This document shows, in pieces, positions 54,617 through 63,920 of a stretch of 64,000 bases of DNA. The position numbers were made by a program, and so were the translations under genes. The DNA lies in the NCBI RefSeq assembly GCF_021730305.1, contig NZ_CP032674.1, positions 2,651,001 through 2,715,000 of the forward strand, in the 5' to 3' direction. Source of the stretch: Xanthobacter sp. YC-JY1 (lineage in GTDB: Bacteria > Pseudomonadota > Alphaproteobacteria > Rhizobiales > Xanthobacteraceae). Numbering within the stretch: position 1 is the first letter of the stretch; every line of letters starts with the position of its first letter. A model generated the notes under the pieces. That model saw only the letters and a program-made list of their open reading frames with translations. It did not search any database and was not told the origin of the DNA.

Positions 54617-55051
54617 ATGAGGACCACGCTCACCGCGGCGCTTGCCGCCGCCTGCCTTCTTGCCACCTCGACCCTGGTGACCCCCGCTTTCGCCGCCGAC
54701 CCGACCGGCCTGTGGCTGACCCCCACCCGCAGCGGGCAGGTGGAAATCTCCAAGTGCGGCAATGGCCTGTGCGGCCGCCTCGTCTCCTCGGAAGGGCTGA
54801 AGGCCGATCCGGCGCTGAAGGACGTGAACAATTCCAACGCCGGCCTACGCGGCCGGGCGCTGAAGGGTCTCACCATCCTCACCGGCTTCTCCGGCGGGCC
54901 GCAGGAATGGACCGGCGGCAGCATCTACAATGCCGAGGACGGCAAGACCTATTCCGGCACCATCACCATGGATGGCGACAACACGCTGAAGCTGCGCGGC
55001 TGCGTGGTGGTTCCGCTCTGCAAGACGCAGGTGTGGACCCGCCTGCGCTGA
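54617..55051 (+). CDS. DUF2147 family secreted protein
   Basis: A 144-residue exported protein. The signal peptide (about residues 1-27) ends TPAFAA, followed by DPTGLWLTP, the usual start of DUF2147 domains. [41 protein letters not shown] and [19 protein letters not shown] follow in order and match the family, with two Cys pairs that could form disulfides. GGGAGGAA lies 8 nt before the ATG. Members are calycin-like periplasmic proteins of unsettled role, often linked to envelope stress. Confidence 0.88.
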   Translation: MRTTLTAALAAACLLATSTLVTPAFAADPTGLWLTPTRSGQVEISKCGNGLCGRLVSSEGLKADPALKDVNNSNAGLRGRALKGLTILTGFSGGPQEWTGGSIYNAEDGKTYSGTITMDGDNTLKLRGCVVVPLCKTQVWTRLR

Positions 55052-55170
55052 GCGCCATCGACGCCGGCAACACAGCCTTTCCGACGCCATGTCTCTGCCG
55101 CGGTGGACAGGCGCCGCCGCGGACGCCATCTTCCCGACCGCACATCGATTCCGGGAAGACCGCGACGGCC

Positions 55171-55659
55171 ATGGCCAGCCTCACCCATCTCGACGAACAG
55201 GGCGCCGCCCGCATGGTGGACGTATCCGACAAGGACGCGACCACCCGCGAGGCGATGGCCGAGGGCCGGGTGGCGATGGCGCGGGAGACGCTGGATCTCA
55301 TCCTCTCCGGCAACGCCAAGAAGGGCGACGTGCTGGGCGTGGCGCGCATCGCCGGCATCATGGCCGCCAAGCGTACCCATGAGCTGATCCCCCTCTGCCA
55401 TCCGCTGATGCTGACCAAGGTGGAGGTGGAGGTTTCCCCCGACCCCGCTCTACCCGGCCTTCATGTCACCGCCCGCGCCAAGGTGACGGGCCAGACCGGC
55501 GTGGAGATGGAGGCGCTCACCGCCGTCTCCGTCGCCTGCCTCACCATCTACGACATGGCGAAGGCCGCCGATCGCGGCATGCGGATCGAGGGCATCCGGC
55601 TCTTGGAGAAATCCGGAGGCCGCAGCGGCCATTTCCGCGCCGACGCCGGCGCGGCCTGA
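55171..55659 (+). CDS. moaC: Cyclic pyranopterin monophosphate synthase
   Basis: The second enzyme of molybdenum cofactor synthesis, 162 residues. Key blocks are [37 protein letters not shown] and [20 protein letters not shown], ending with the [13 protein letters not shown]-terminus. The ATG at 55171 is the only family-like start; its ribosome site is weak (GGGAAG at about -18). moeA follows by 55 nt, so Moco genes are clustered; a MocA-like protein and XdhC proteins elsewhere in the window act later in the same pathway. Confidence 0.95.
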   Translation: MASLTHLDEQGAARMVDVSDKDATTREAMAEGRVAMARETLDLILSGNAKKGDVLGVARIAGIMAAKRTHELIPLCHPLMLTKVEVEVSPDPALPGLHVTARAKVTGQTGVEMEALTAVSVACLTIYDMAKAADRGMRIEGIRLLEKSGGRSGHFRADAGAA

Positions 55660-55714
55660 GCCGGCCCGCCACCATGACCAGACCTGCGATCAGGCAGAGT
55701 GAGGGAGCCGCGCC

Positions 55715-56929
55715 ATGGCGCTCATGACCGTCGAAGAGGCCACCTCGCTCATCACCTCCGGCGTCACCGCGCTCGGCGTCGAGGAGGTGCCGGTGCAGGC
55801 CGCCGCCGGCCGCGTGCTGGCGCGCGATCTGGCGGCCCGCCGCACCCAGCCGCCGGCCGACATGTCGGCCATGGACGGCTACGCCGTGCGCGGTGCCGAC
55901 ATCGCCGAGACTCCCGCCCACCTGACGGTCATCGGCGAATCCGCCGCCGGCCGGCCTTATCCGGGCACGGTGGGCACCGGGCAGGCCGTGCGCATCTTCA
56001 CCGGCGCGGTAGTGCCGGAGGGCGCCGACACGGTGGTGATCCAGGAGAACGTCACCCGCGAGGGCGACACCATCACCACCACGGCGCCGACCGCGGCCCT
56101 GCGCAACGTGCGCAAACGCGGCTGCGATTTTTCTGAAAGCACGCCGGGCCTCATTGCCGGCCGCCGACTGACCGGCCGCGACATCATGCTCGCCGCCGCC
56201 ATGGACCATGCGACGGTGCCGGTCGCGCGTCGCCCGCGCGTCGCTTTGCTGCAGACCGGCGACGAACTGGTGCTGCCGGGCCAGGGCACCGGCAACGACA
56301 GCGAGATCGTCGTCTCCAACGCCTTCGGCCTCGCGGAACTCGCCCGCCGCGCCGGTGCCGATGTGACCGACCTCGGCCTCATCAAGGACGACCTTGCCGC
56401 CATCCGCGCCGTGGTGGCGCGGGCGCTTTCGGGCGAGTTCGATCTCGTCGTCTCCTCCGGTGGCGCCTCCGTGGGCGATCATGATCTGATGGCCCCGGCG
56501 CTGAAGGCGGAGGGGGTCGATCTCTCGGTCCACAAGATCGCGCTCAGGCCCGGCAAGCCGCTCATGTTCGGCCATCGTGGCGATGTGCGGGTGCTGGGGC
56601 TGCCGGGCAATCCTGTGTCGTCCCACGTCTGCGGGATGATCTACCTCGTCCCCCTGATCCGCGCGCTTCAGGGTGATTCCCGGCCCGGCCCCGTGCCCGT
56701 GCCGGCGCGCCTCGCGGCGGACCTGCCGCCCAATGACGTGCGGCGGGACTTCATGCGCGCCACCCTCGATCGCCGGGCGGATGGCTCGATCCACGCCATC
56801 CCCTGCGCCTCGCAGGACAGCGCCATGCTGAGCATTCTCTCCGCCGCCGATTGCCTGCTGGTGCGGCCTCCCTTCGCCCCGGCGGGCCGCGTCGGAGACC
56901 CCTGCGAGATTATTCCCTTCGAGGATTGA
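55715..56929 (+). CDS. moeA: Molybdopterin molybdenumtransferase
   Basis: Inserts molybdate into adenylylated molybdopterin. It has 404 residues. The N-terminal domain includes PPADMSAMDGYAVRGADI, the MPT-binding core has LLQTGDELVLPGQG and VVSSGGASVGDHDLMAPAL, then RPGKPLMFGH and LGLPGNPVSSHV. The C-terminal domain IV is complete. GGGAG lies about 7 nt before the ATG. It is followed by lexA with its own SOS-controlled promoter. Confidence 0.95.
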   Translation: MALMTVEEATSLITSGVTALGVEEVPVQAAAGRVLARDLAARRTQPPADMSAMDGYAVRGADIAETPAHLTVIGESAAGRPYPGTVGTGQAVRIFTGAVVPEGADTVVIQENVTREGDTITTTAPTAALRNVRKRGCDFSESTPGLIAGRRLTGRDIMLAAAMDHATVPVARRPRVALLQTGDELVLPGQGTGNDSEIVVSNAFGLAELARRAGADVTDLGLIKDDLAAIRAVVARALSGEFDLVVSSGGASVGDHDLMAPALKAEGVDLSVHKIALRPGKPLMFGHRGDVRVLGLPGNPVSSHVCGMIYLVPLIRALQGDSRPGPVPVPARLAADLPPNDVRRDFMRATLDRRADGSIHAIPCASQDSAMLSILSAADCLLVRPPFAPAGRVGDPCEIIPFED

Positions 56930-56957
56930 GCGCTTAACGGAGCCTTCACCACTTGCG

Positions 56958-56998
56958 GAACACAAAAGGAACAGATAAAGACTGTTCATGATTTGTTT
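56958..56998 (+). promoter_or_regulatory. LexA (SOS) boxes upstream of lexA
   Basis: GAAC-N7-GAAC at 56958-56972 is an exact reverse complement of the alphaproteobacterial SOS box GTTC-N7-GTTC. A second site, GTTC-N7-GTTT at 56984-56998, differs by one base. They lie about 90-130 nt before the lexA ATG and imply autorepression. Confidence 0.85.
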
Positions 56999-57085
56999 CG
57001 CGGCGCACCGGGCTGGATGCGCCTTGAATCGGGACCGGCAGAGCGCCTGTTCCGCGGCGGTGCGTGCAAGGAACGGGGCCAGGGA

Positions 57086-57796
57086 ATGCTCACTCGGAAG
57101 CAATATGACCTTCTGCGCTTCATCCATGAGCGGCTCAAGGAAACCGGCGTTCCCCCGTCCTTCGACGAGATGAAAGAGGCGCTGGACCTGCGCTCCAAGT
57201 CCGGCATCCATCGTCTCATCACCGCCTTGGAAGAGCGCGGCTTTATCCGCCGCCTGCCCAATCGCGCCCGTGCGCTGGAAGTGGTGCGCCTGCCCGACAG
57301 CGTGGCGCCGGGCCTCGCCTCCGCCCGGTCCGCAGGGCGCGGCTTCTCGCCCTCGGTCATCGAGGGCAGCCTCGGCAAGGTCCGCCCCGTGGCGGAGGAC
57401 GACGAGGCGGGTCAGGTGGTCTCGGTGCCGGTCATGGGCCGCATCGCCGCCGGCACGCCCATCTCCGCCATCCAGAGCCGCAGCCACACGCTGAACATCC
57501 CGCCCGAGATGCTGGGCTCCGGCGAGCACTTCGCCCTTGAAGTCCGCGGCGACAGCATGATCGAGGCCGGCATCCTCGACGGCGATACGGTGCTGATCCG
57601 CAAATGCGATTCCGCAGACACCGGCGACATCATCGTGGCGCTGGTGGACGACGAGGAAGCCACCCTCAAGCGCCTGCGCAAGAAGGGCGCCTCCATCGCG
57701 CTCGAGGCCGCCAACCCGGCCTACGAGACCCGCATTTTCGGTCCTGACCGCGTGCGCATCCAGGGCCGCCTCATCGGCCTCATGCGCCGGTACTGA
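57086..57796 (+). CDS. lexA: SOS-response repressor LexA
   Basis: A 236-residue repressor and self-cleaving protease. The winged-helix DNA-binding domain occupies residues 1-65 ([32 protein letters not shown] recognition helix). The self-cleavage site is Ala122-Gly123 in MGRIAAGTP, and the Ser157-Lys195 dyad lies in [11 protein letters not shown] and [12 protein letters not shown] linker of about 30 residues between the domains is longer than in enterobacteria, as is usual for Rhizobiales LexA. The ATG at 57086 was chosen; a 31-codon extension upstream overlaps the operator region. Confidence 0.95.
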   Translation: MLTRKQYDLLRFIHERLKETGVPPSFDEMKEALDLRSKSGIHRLITALEERGFIRRLPNRARALEVVRLPDSVAPGLASARSAGRGFSPSVIEGSLGKVRPVAEDDEAGQVVSVPVMGRIAAGTPISAIQSRSHTLNIPPEMLGSGEHFALEVRGDSMIEAGILDGDTVLIRKCDSADTGDIIVALVDDEEATLKRLRKKGASIALEAANPAYETRIFGPDRVRIQGRLIGLMRRY

Positions 57797-57806
57797 TCCT
57801 CAGATT

Positions 57807-57899
57807 TCTCCTGCGGGAGATCCGGAACGGGGTGAGGGGCGCGGCGGTCCACGCTCAACGGGCGCCTGCGCTTTTTTGAAGGCGTTGCCCCTCACCCCG
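57807..57899. repeat. Decayed REP-like inverted pair (lexA/comEC 3' ends)
   Basis: A reduced palindrome TCTCCTGCGGGAGA (57807-57820) is followed by CGGGGTGAGGGGC (57828-57840), which is the inverse of GCCCCTCACCCCG at 57887-57899. The arrangement mirrors the intact repeat pairs elsewhere in the window but with eroded stems. It lies between the convergent lexA and comEC genes and includes a CTTTTTT run (57870s) that may aid termination. Confidence 0.6.
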
Positions 57900-57929
57900 A
57901 CGTTTGCCGGCGCTGCCGGTTTGGGATGG

Positions 57930-60167
57930 TCACGGGGCCGTGGCATCGGCCTGCGGGTCGTCCGCATCGACCGCGCCCCGCTCCGGCGCGAGGTCCGGCG
58001 GCAGCGGTGCCATCCATGGCCGGGAGACTGAAGGGCTGCGGCTTCGCTCGGCCACGAGGGCGCCGTCACGCAGGGTGAAAGCGAGCGTTCCCGTCCGCGC
58101 GAGTTTTTCCGGCGTCAGCACCTCGGCGGGGCAGGCACGGGGCGGGGCATCGCGGGTGACGACCATGCGGGCGTTCAGGCAATCCGCCTCCAATCCCTCC
58201 GCGCGCCGGGACACGGCGATGGTGCCGCCGCCGGGCAGCGGCGCGGTGCAGCCGAGCGGGTCGCAGGTGAAGGCGGCGGCGAGGTCCTTCGCCCCGGCCG
58301 TGCGGCGGTCACCCTCCCGTGTCAGCCATTGCTCCACCACCAGCTTCTGGCCGGAGGCGCCGAGCACGGAGAGCCGTCCATCCGGCATCCGCACCGCCAC
58401 CGTCTGCGCATCCGGCGCGATGAGGAGGTCCGGTTTCAGCGGCGCTCCGGCCACCAATGTGGCGAGCGAGAGCGGCACCAGCGCCGCGAGGGTGAGCACG
58501 CCGCGCAGCAGGCAGAGGGCCAGCAGCGCGAGGGAGAGCCACAGCAGCGTTCCAGCACCGATGAAGGCGGCGCGGATGTCGGCGCCCGGCAGCGTGCCCA
58601 CCCAGTCGGACACCGCCGTCATGATCTCGATGCCCCGCCCCATCACCGGCCAGGCGAGATGATCCCAGCCGAACGGCATCAGCAGCACGCCCGCGAGCCC
58701 CGCCGGCATCACCAGGAAGGAGACCGCCGGCATGGCGGCGAGGTTGGCGAGAAGCCCGTAGGGCGCGACGCGCTGGAAGTGAAAGATGCCGTAAGGCGCC
58801 GTCGCGAGGCCCGCCACCAGCGAGGTGAGCGCCGTGCCCGCCACCAGCACTGCCACCCATGAGACCACCGCCCCGGCGATCCCATCCGGCCGGGGGATCG
58901 CCCGCAGGGGCTGGAGCCGCTCATAGGCGGCGACGAGGGCGAGGGTGGCGGCGAACGACATCTGCGTGCCCGGATCCAGCGCCGCCTCCGGCGTCAGCGA
59001 CAGCACCACCACGGCCGCCACGCCCACCGACCGTAGCGACAAGGACGGCCGCCCGACCAGAACGCCGGCCAGCACCAGCCCCGTCATAACGAAGGAGCGC
59101 TGGGCCGGCACGTCATTGCCCGACAGCACCAGATAGAAGGCGCTGCCGGCCAGCGCGATGAGCGCCGCCATGGACTTGATGGGCCACGACAGGGCAAGCC
59201 CCGGCACCAGCGCCAGCAGCCCGCGCGCCAGCGCGAACAGGGTGCCGGCCACCAGCGCCATGTGCAGGCCGGAGATGGAGAGGATGTGCGAGAGGCCGGA
59301 GACGCGCATGCTCTCCTCCACCGCATGGGGAATGCCGGAGCGGTCGCCCGCCACCAACGCCACCGCCACCTCCGCCGGCACGCCGGAAAGCGAGGCGCGG
59401 ATGCGGTCGGAAAGGCTCTGGCGCACCCCGTCCAGCGCCATGGCGAGGCGCACGGATAGAGGCGGGTCGCGCGGCGCCGCCGCCTTGGGCCGGCCGAGCC
59501 CGTAGCCGATGGCGCCGATGCCCTGGAACCAGGGCGCGCGGCCGAAATCATGGGCGCCCGGCATGGCGGGGCCGGAGGGCGGCAGCAATTGCGCCAGCTG
59601 CGTCACATGGCTGCCCACCGGCGGCGCCCATCCCTTGCGGAGCGAGAGCCGCACCAGCGCCGGCGCGTTGGCCAGCCCGCGCACGGCATCCCCATCGAGC
59701 CGCAGCAGGATGCGGTCGCCGGTGGTCCGCCGCTCGACCCGCTCGATGAAGCCGGAGAGGCGCACCGGGGTTTTGGGCGGCACCACCATCTCGTGCGCGA
59801 TGAAAGCGGTGCGCACCCCGCCGGCCGCGAATCCGGCTGCCGTGGCGAGGAGCACCGCGGCGATGCCGAACATCATGGGCCGCGCCCGCGCGGCCAAGGC
59901 CGCCGCCGCGAATGCAGCCACCAGCACGAGGCTGGCGACGAGCGACGGCTCGGTGGACGCGCCGAAATAGAGAAGGATGCCGGCGGTGAAGGCGGCCGGC
60001 AGCCACAGAATCAAGCGCCCGGAGGCCGCCTCGGCTGCCACATCATGGGCGAGGCGGGCCTTCAGCGCATCGGCGAGGCGTTGAAGACCGCGCGTGGAAA
60101 GCACCGGGAGCGCGCCCGCAGCTCCCCGCCCCCCTGCCCGCGCCCTGCTCGAGGCCCGCTCGTCCAT
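57930..60167 (-). CDS. comEC: ComEC/Rec2 family DNA-uptake channel protein
   Basis: A 745-residue polytopic membrane protein. An N-terminal DUF4131-like region (about 50-200) is followed by the competence domain with many helices: [35 protein letters not shown] and [19 protein letters not shown] are the family hallmarks. The C-terminal 200 residues do not show the HxHxDH motif of the metallo-beta-lactamase-like nuclease domain found in Bacillus ComEC, so this is the shorter form often seen in alphaproteobacteria. It probably translocates single-stranded DNA. dprA is also in the window. It is divergent from gltX. Confidence 0.9.
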   Translation of the reverse strand: MDERASSRARAGGRGAAGALPVLSTRGLQRLADALKARLAHDVAAEAASGRLILWLPAAFTAGILLYFGASTEPSLVASLVLVAAFAAAALAARARPMMFGIAAVLLATAAGFAAGGVRTAFIAHEMVVPPKTPVRLSGFIERVERRTTGDRILLRLDGDAVRGLANAPALVRLSLRKGWAPPVGSHVTQLAQLLPPSGPAMPGAHDFGRAPWFQGIGAIGYGLGRPKAAAPRDPPLSVRLAMALDGVRQSLSDRIRASLSGVPAEVAVALVAGDRSGIPHAVEESMRVSGLSHILSISGLHMALVAGTLFALARGLLALVPGLALSWPIKSMAALIALAGSAFYLVLSGNDVPAQRSFVMTGLVLAGVLVGRPSLSLRSVGVAAVVVLSLTPEAALDPGTQMSFAATLALVAAYERLQPLRAIPRPDGIAGAVVSWVAVLVAGTALTSLVAGLATAPYGIFHFQRVAPYGLLANLAAMPAVSFLVMPAGLAGVLLMPFGWDHLAWPVMGRGIEIMTAVSDWVGTLPGADIRAAFIGAGTLLWLSLALLALCLLRGVLTLAALVPLSLATLVAGAPLKPDLLIAPDAQTVAVRMPDGRLSVLGASGQKLVVEQWLTREGDRRTAGAKDLAAAFTCDPLGCTAPLPGGGTIAVSRRAEGLEADCLNARMVVTRDAPPRACPAEVLTPEKLARTGTLAFTLRDGALVAERSRSPSVSRPWMAPLPPDLAPERGAVDADDPQADATAP

Positions 60168-60341
60168 CCCCGCCCGCCAAGGGGCCGGTGCGGGCCGCGC
60201 CCGCCCCGTGTTCCTTGTGCCCCGCCTCTATGCTACACGGGCGCCTCCCGCGCGCCATGTGGTTCGGTTTGCGTTCCGCAGGGCCTTCGCATGCGCGCGT
60301 CCTCCCGTCCAAGCGGACCCAAGCCCGCCGAGCCCCGCCCG

Positions 60342-61769
60342 ATGTCGCAGATCGTCACCCGCTTCGCCCCCTCGCCCACCGGCTTCCTGCATATCGGCGG
60401 GGCGCGCACGGCGCTGTTCAACTGGCTCTATGCCCGCCACACGGGCGGCAAGATGCTGCTGCGCATCGAGGATACGGACCGCCAGCGCTCCACCAAGGAG
60501 GCCATCGACGCCATCCTCGAAGGCCTCTCCTGGCTAGGCATCGATTGGGATGGCGATCCCATCTACCAGTTCGCCCGCGCGGAGCGGCATCAGGCCGCGG
60601 TGGCGGAGATGCTTGCGGCGGGCAACGCCTATCGCTGCTATGCCACGCCCCAGGAGCTGGACGAGATGCGCGAGCTGGCCCGCAAGGAGGGCCGCCCGCC
60701 GCGCTATGACGGCCGCTGGCGCGACCGCGACCCCTCCGAGGCGCCGGCCGACCGCGCGCCCGTCATCCGCCTGCGCGCGCCGCAGGAGGGCGAGACGGTG
60801 ATCGACGACATGGTGCAGGGCACCGTGACCTTCCCCAACAAGGATCTCGACGACCTCGTCCTGCTGCGCTCGGACGGCACGCCCACCTACATGCTGGCCG
60901 TGGTGGTGGACGACCACGACATGGGCGTCACCCACATCATCCGCGGCGACGACCACCTGACCAATGCGGCGCGCCAGACGCAGATCTACCGTGCGCTCGG
61001 CTGGGACGTGCCGCGCATGGCACACATCCCGCTCATCCACGGGCCGGACGGGGCGAAGCTCTCCAAGCGCCACGGCGCGCTGGGTGTCGATGCCTATCGC
61101 GACATGGGCTATCTGCCGGCGGCGCTGCGCAACTATCTCGTGCGCCTCGGCTGGAGCCATGGCGACCAGGAGGTGTTCTCCACCGACGAGATGGTCGCGT
61201 TCTTCGACCTCGACAAGGTCGGCCGCTCGGCCGCGCGCTTCGATTTCGCGAAGCTCGAAAGCCTCAACGGCCACTACATGCGCGCCTCCAGCGATGCGGA
61301 CCTGCTCGCCGCCATCGACGCGCTCGTGCCCTATCTGCCGGACGCCGACCACCGCCTGCCGCGCATGACCGACACCCGCCGCGCCCAGCTCGCCGCCGCC
61401 ATGCCGGGGCTGAAGGAGCGGGCGAAGACGCTGGTCGAGCTGCTCGACAATGCCGAGTTCATCTTCGTCGAGCGGCCGATCCCGCTGGACGAGAAGGCCA
61501 AGACCCTCCTGTCGGCCGAGGGCCGCGCCCATCTCGGCCGCCTCGTGCCGCTGCTCGAAGCCGTGGAGTGGACCGCCGCCGCCACCGAGGAGGTGGTGCG
61601 CCGCTATGCCGAGGCGCAAAGCGTAAAGCTCGGCGCCGTAGCCCAGCCGCTGCGCGCCGCGCTCACCGGCAAGTCCACCTCCCCGCCGGTGTTCGACGTG
61701 CTGATCGTGCTTGGCCGCGAGGAGAGCCTCGGCCGGCTGAAGGACCAGATGAAGGAGCCGGCGGCTTGA
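60342..61769 (+). CDS. gltX: Glutamate--tRNA ligase
   Basis: A class I aminoacyl-tRNA synthetase charging tRNAGlu (and tRNAGln in organisms with GatCAB, whose genes are in this window). It has 475 residues from this ATG. The HIGH-like motif is [14 protein letters not shown] near residue 16, and the KMSKS-like motif is [15 protein letters not shown]-terminal anticodon-binding helical region is complete. An alternative ATG at 60291 adds 17 residues and has a better ribosome site (AGGG at 7-8 nt), so the longer protein is possible. Its stop overlaps the TTG start of the tusA-like gene. Confidence 0.94.
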   Translation: MSQIVTRFAPSPTGFLHIGGARTALFNWLYARHTGGKMLLRIEDTDRQRSTKEAIDAILEGLSWLGIDWDGDPIYQFARAERHQAAVAEMLAAGNAYRCYATPQELDEMRELARKEGRPPRYDGRWRDRDPSEAPADRAPVIRLRAPQEGETVIDDMVQGTVTFPNKDLDDLVLLRSDGTPTYMLAVVVDDHDMGVTHIIRGDDHLTNAARQTQIYRALGWDVPRMAHIPLIHGPDGAKLSKRHGALGVDAYRDMGYLPAALRNYLVRLGWSHGDQEVFSTDEMVAFFDLDKVGRSAARFDFAKLESLNGHYMRASSDADLLAAIDALVPYLPDADHRLPRMTDTRRAQLAAAMPGLKERAKTLVELLDNAEFIFVERPIPLDEKAKTLLSAEGRAHLGRLVPLLEAVEWTAAATEEVVRRYAEAQSVKLGAVAQPLRAALTGKSTSPPVFDVLIVLGREESLGRLKDQMKEPAA

Positions 61770-62002
61770 AGGCGGCCGCCGTCACCGTCGCACTGGATCT
61801 GAAGGGGCTGAAATGCCCCCTGCCCGCTCTGCGCACCCGCAAGGCGCTGGCGCAGGCAACGGCGGGCACGCGGCTCGTCGTCACCTGCACGGACCCCATG
61901 GCGGTGATCGACATTCCCCACCTCGCGCACGAGACGGGCGCGGTGCTGGAGACGCAGGAGGTCGAGGCCGGCCTCCTGACGTTCGTGCTGGTGAAGGCGT
62001 AG
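61766..62002 (+). CDS. TusA/SirA-like sulfurtransferase
   Basis: A 78-residue protein with the TusA fold. The characteristic [15 protein letters not shown] segment has the conserved CPxP (Cys17) that carries persulfide sulfur, and a [13 protein letters not shown] region follows. It could donate sulfur for tRNA thiolation, molybdenum cofactor or other targets. No ATG or GTG start precedes the motif in frame; the TTG at 61766 overlaps the gltX stop (TTGA) and has GGAG 8 nt upstream, so translational coupling to gltX is the best reading. Confidence 0.85.
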   Translation: MKAAAVTVALDLKGLKCPLPALRTRKALAQATAGTRLVVTCTDPMAVIDIPHLAHETGAVLETQEVEAGLLTFVLVKA

Positions 62003-62004
62003 CG

Positions 62005-62098
62005 TTGCTTCGCTCAAATGCCGCGCGGGCTTATGGCTTAACGCTGAGACGCCGCGCGGAGGGCTTTGCTACGCTCAGGCGCCGCGCGGGCTTTTAGG
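62005..62098. repeat. Degenerate tandem repeat between tusA-like and M20 genes
   Basis: Two units of about 33 nt (62005-62037 and 62065-62098) share the pattern TTGCT-x-CGCTCA-x-x-x-GCCGCGCGGGCTT-x-x-x-GGC. Between them lies a more decayed related segment with GACGCCGCGCGGAGGGC. Their role is unknown; they may be remnants of small duplications after the tusA-like stop. Confidence 0.55.
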
Positions 62099-62100
62099 CC

Positions 62101-63267
62101 TCACGCCGTCAGAGGCAGCGCCCGCTCCACCAGCCGCACCCAGTAGGACGCGCCATAGGGAATGGCGGCATCGTCGAAGTCGTATTGCGGATGGTGCAGG
62201 CCGGCGGACGGGCCATTGCCGATGAAGATGTAGGCGCCGGGCTTCTCTTCCAGCATGTAGGCGAAATCCTCGGCCGCCATGAGGGGCGGCGCGGCGGCGT
62301 CCACCTCCGAGGCGCCGGCCACCTCGCTCGCCACCTCGGCGGCGAAGGCCACCTGATCGGCGTGGTTGCTGGTGACGGGATAGCCTTCCTTGAAGCTCAC
62401 CGTGGCGGTGGCGCCATAAGCGGCGGCGACGCCCTCCGCCACCTGCCGGATGCGCTCGCGCAGTTGCGCGCGAACGCCCTGATCCAGCGTGCGGGCAGTG
62501 CCGACGAGAGTGGCCGAGGGCGGCAGCACATTGTCTGCCTCGCCCGCATGGAACATGGCGATGGAGACCACCGCCGCCTCCAGCGGATCCACATTGCGCG
62601 AGACGATCTGCTGCAGGGCCATGACGATCGCGGCGCCGGTGAGCACCACGTCCACGCCCTGGTTGGGCCGCGCGGCATGGGCGCCACGCCCGTCCACCAC
62701 GATCTCGATATGGTCGGCCGAGGCCATGATGCCGCCCGGCCGCATGGCGAAGCGGCCAACCTCCAGCCCCGGCAGATTGTGCATGCCGTAGACCTCGCGG
62801 ACAGGGAAACGGGCGAACAGCCCGTCGTCGATCATGGCCTTGGCGCCGGCCCCGCCCTCTTCCGCCGGCTGGAAGATGAGCACGGCGGTGCCGGAGAAGG
62901 CGCGGGTCTCGGCGAGGTGGCGCGCGGCGCCGAGCAGCATGGCCGTGTGCCCGTCATGGCCGCAGGCGTGCATCGTGCCGGGCGTCTGCGAGGCATAGGC
63001 GGCGCCGGTCTTCTCCAGGATGGGCAGCGCATCCATGTCGGCGCGCAGGCCGATGAGCGGGCCATCCCCCTTGCCGCGCACGATTCCCACCACGCCGGTG
63101 CGGCCGATGCCGGTGATGACCTCGTCGCAGCCGAACGCGCGCAGCTTCTCCGCCACCGCGGCGCTGGTGCGGTCGAGGTCGTACATGAGCTCGGGATGGC
63201 GATGGAAATCCTGACGCCAGGCCGCGATCTCGTCGGCGCGGGCAGCGATGTGGTTGTTGACCGGCAT
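62101..63267 (-). CDS. M20-family amidohydrolase (hippurate hydrolase-like)
   Basis: A 388-residue zinc-dependent N-acyl amino acid hydrolase of the M20D type. DFHRHPELMYDLDRTS at the N-terminus, GLRADMDALP, HACGHDGHTAMLLGAA (Cys and His metal ligands) and QPAEEGGAGAKAMIDDG (catalytic Glu pair) are in order. A dimerisation domain around residues 185-295 is present, and the C-terminal PPLMAAEDFAYM segment supplies further ligands. A weak TGGA lies near the ATG. Likely roles are hydrolysis of N-acyl amino acids; the exact substrate is unknown. Confidence 0.92.
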   Translation of the reverse strand: MPVNNHIAARADEIAAWRQDFHRHPELMYDLDRTSAAVAEKLRAFGCDEVITGIGRTGVVGIVRGKGDGPLIGLRADMDALPILEKTGAAYASQTPGTMHACGHDGHTAMLLGAARHLAETRAFSGTAVLIFQPAEEGGAGAKAMIDDGLFARFPVREVYGMHNLPGLEVGRFAMRPGGIMASADHIEIVVDGRGAHAARPNQGVDVVLTGAAIVMALQQIVSRNVDPLEAAVVSIAMFHAGEADNVLPPSATLVGTARTLDQGVRAQLRERIRQVAEGVAAAYGATATVSFKEGYPVTSNHADQVAFAAEVASEVAGASEVDAAAPPLMAAEDFAYMLEEKPGAYIFIGNGPSAGLHHPQYDFDDAAIPYGASYWVRLVERALPLTA

Positions 63268-63419
63268 GGCAATTCCAGAAGCAATTGAGTGACCATGGTG
63301 CGGAACCCATCCTGCCCGGTCAATGCCCGCGCCCGCGCTGCCCCCTGCCGAAATGCCGGGACATCACGCCCGCCCGGCCTTGACCCCGCCGCCTTCGCAC
63401 CCTAACCAACGCGTCAAGT

Positions 63420-63495
63420 GAGCCCGTAGCTCAGCCGGTAGAGCACGTGACTTTTAATCATGGGGTCTCGGGTTCGAATCCCGACGGGCTCACCA
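63420..63495 (+). tRNA. tRNA-Lys (anticodon TTT)
   Basis: A complete cloverleaf: acceptor GAGCCCG/CGGGCTC, D arm GCTCAGCCGGTAGAGC, anticodon stem CGTGA/TCATG with loop CTTTTAA (anticodon TTT), T arm with GGTTCGAATCC and encoded CCA; 76 nt. DNA immediately 3' is poorer in G+C, as expected when a mobile element has used the tRNA 3' end as attachment site. Confidence 0.97.
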
Positions 63496-63740
63496 CCTCA
63501 GGAATTCGATCTTCAGCTGCGACATATGACGGAACACTCGGCTCGGCTATGGAGCCAAGCCGGTGCCCAATTGGGAGGTTGGTGCCCATAGGGGCCAAGC
63601 CGATTCCTGACGAAACAGCTGCTGTTCGACCTCGATCCCGCAAAGGGTCACGAAACCTCAATCTTTATAAGGGCGTTTTTAATTCACTAGGGACACAGCG
63701 CTGTCTCGCGCTAAGAATGCACATTGACCGGAGTAGGGAC

Positions 63741-63920
63741 ATGACGACGGAACTGCGCCACCTAATCGAGGCTGCAAAGCGAGTGCAGACCACGCCGGAG
63801 CAGCAGGAAAATCAGCGCCGAAGCTTTGCTTACGGCAACACCTCTTTCGAGAATGAACGCATCACTCGAGAGATGGTTGATGAACAAGCCGAAAAACTCG
63901 CGCGACAGGATCGCAAATGA
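63741..63920 (+). CDS. VbhA-like antitoxin candidate (small helical protein)
   Basis: A 59-residue acidic/basic helical protein: MTTELRHLIEAAKRVQ, then RRSFAYGNTSFENERITREM and a final helix. Residues 33-42 (NTSFENERIT) align residue by residue with the Fic inhibitory helix pattern SSxIEGNxxT, with Glu37 matching the Glu that blocks ATP. It therefore resembles the VbhA/FicA class of small antitoxins that restrain Fic AMP-transferases. GGAGTAGGGAC precedes the ATG. Its stop overlaps the next ORF by 4 nt. The assignment rests on motif similarity and gene arrangement. Confidence 0.6.
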   Translation: MTTELRHLIEAAKRVQTTPEQQENQRRSFAYGNTSFENERITREMVDEQAEKLARQDRK

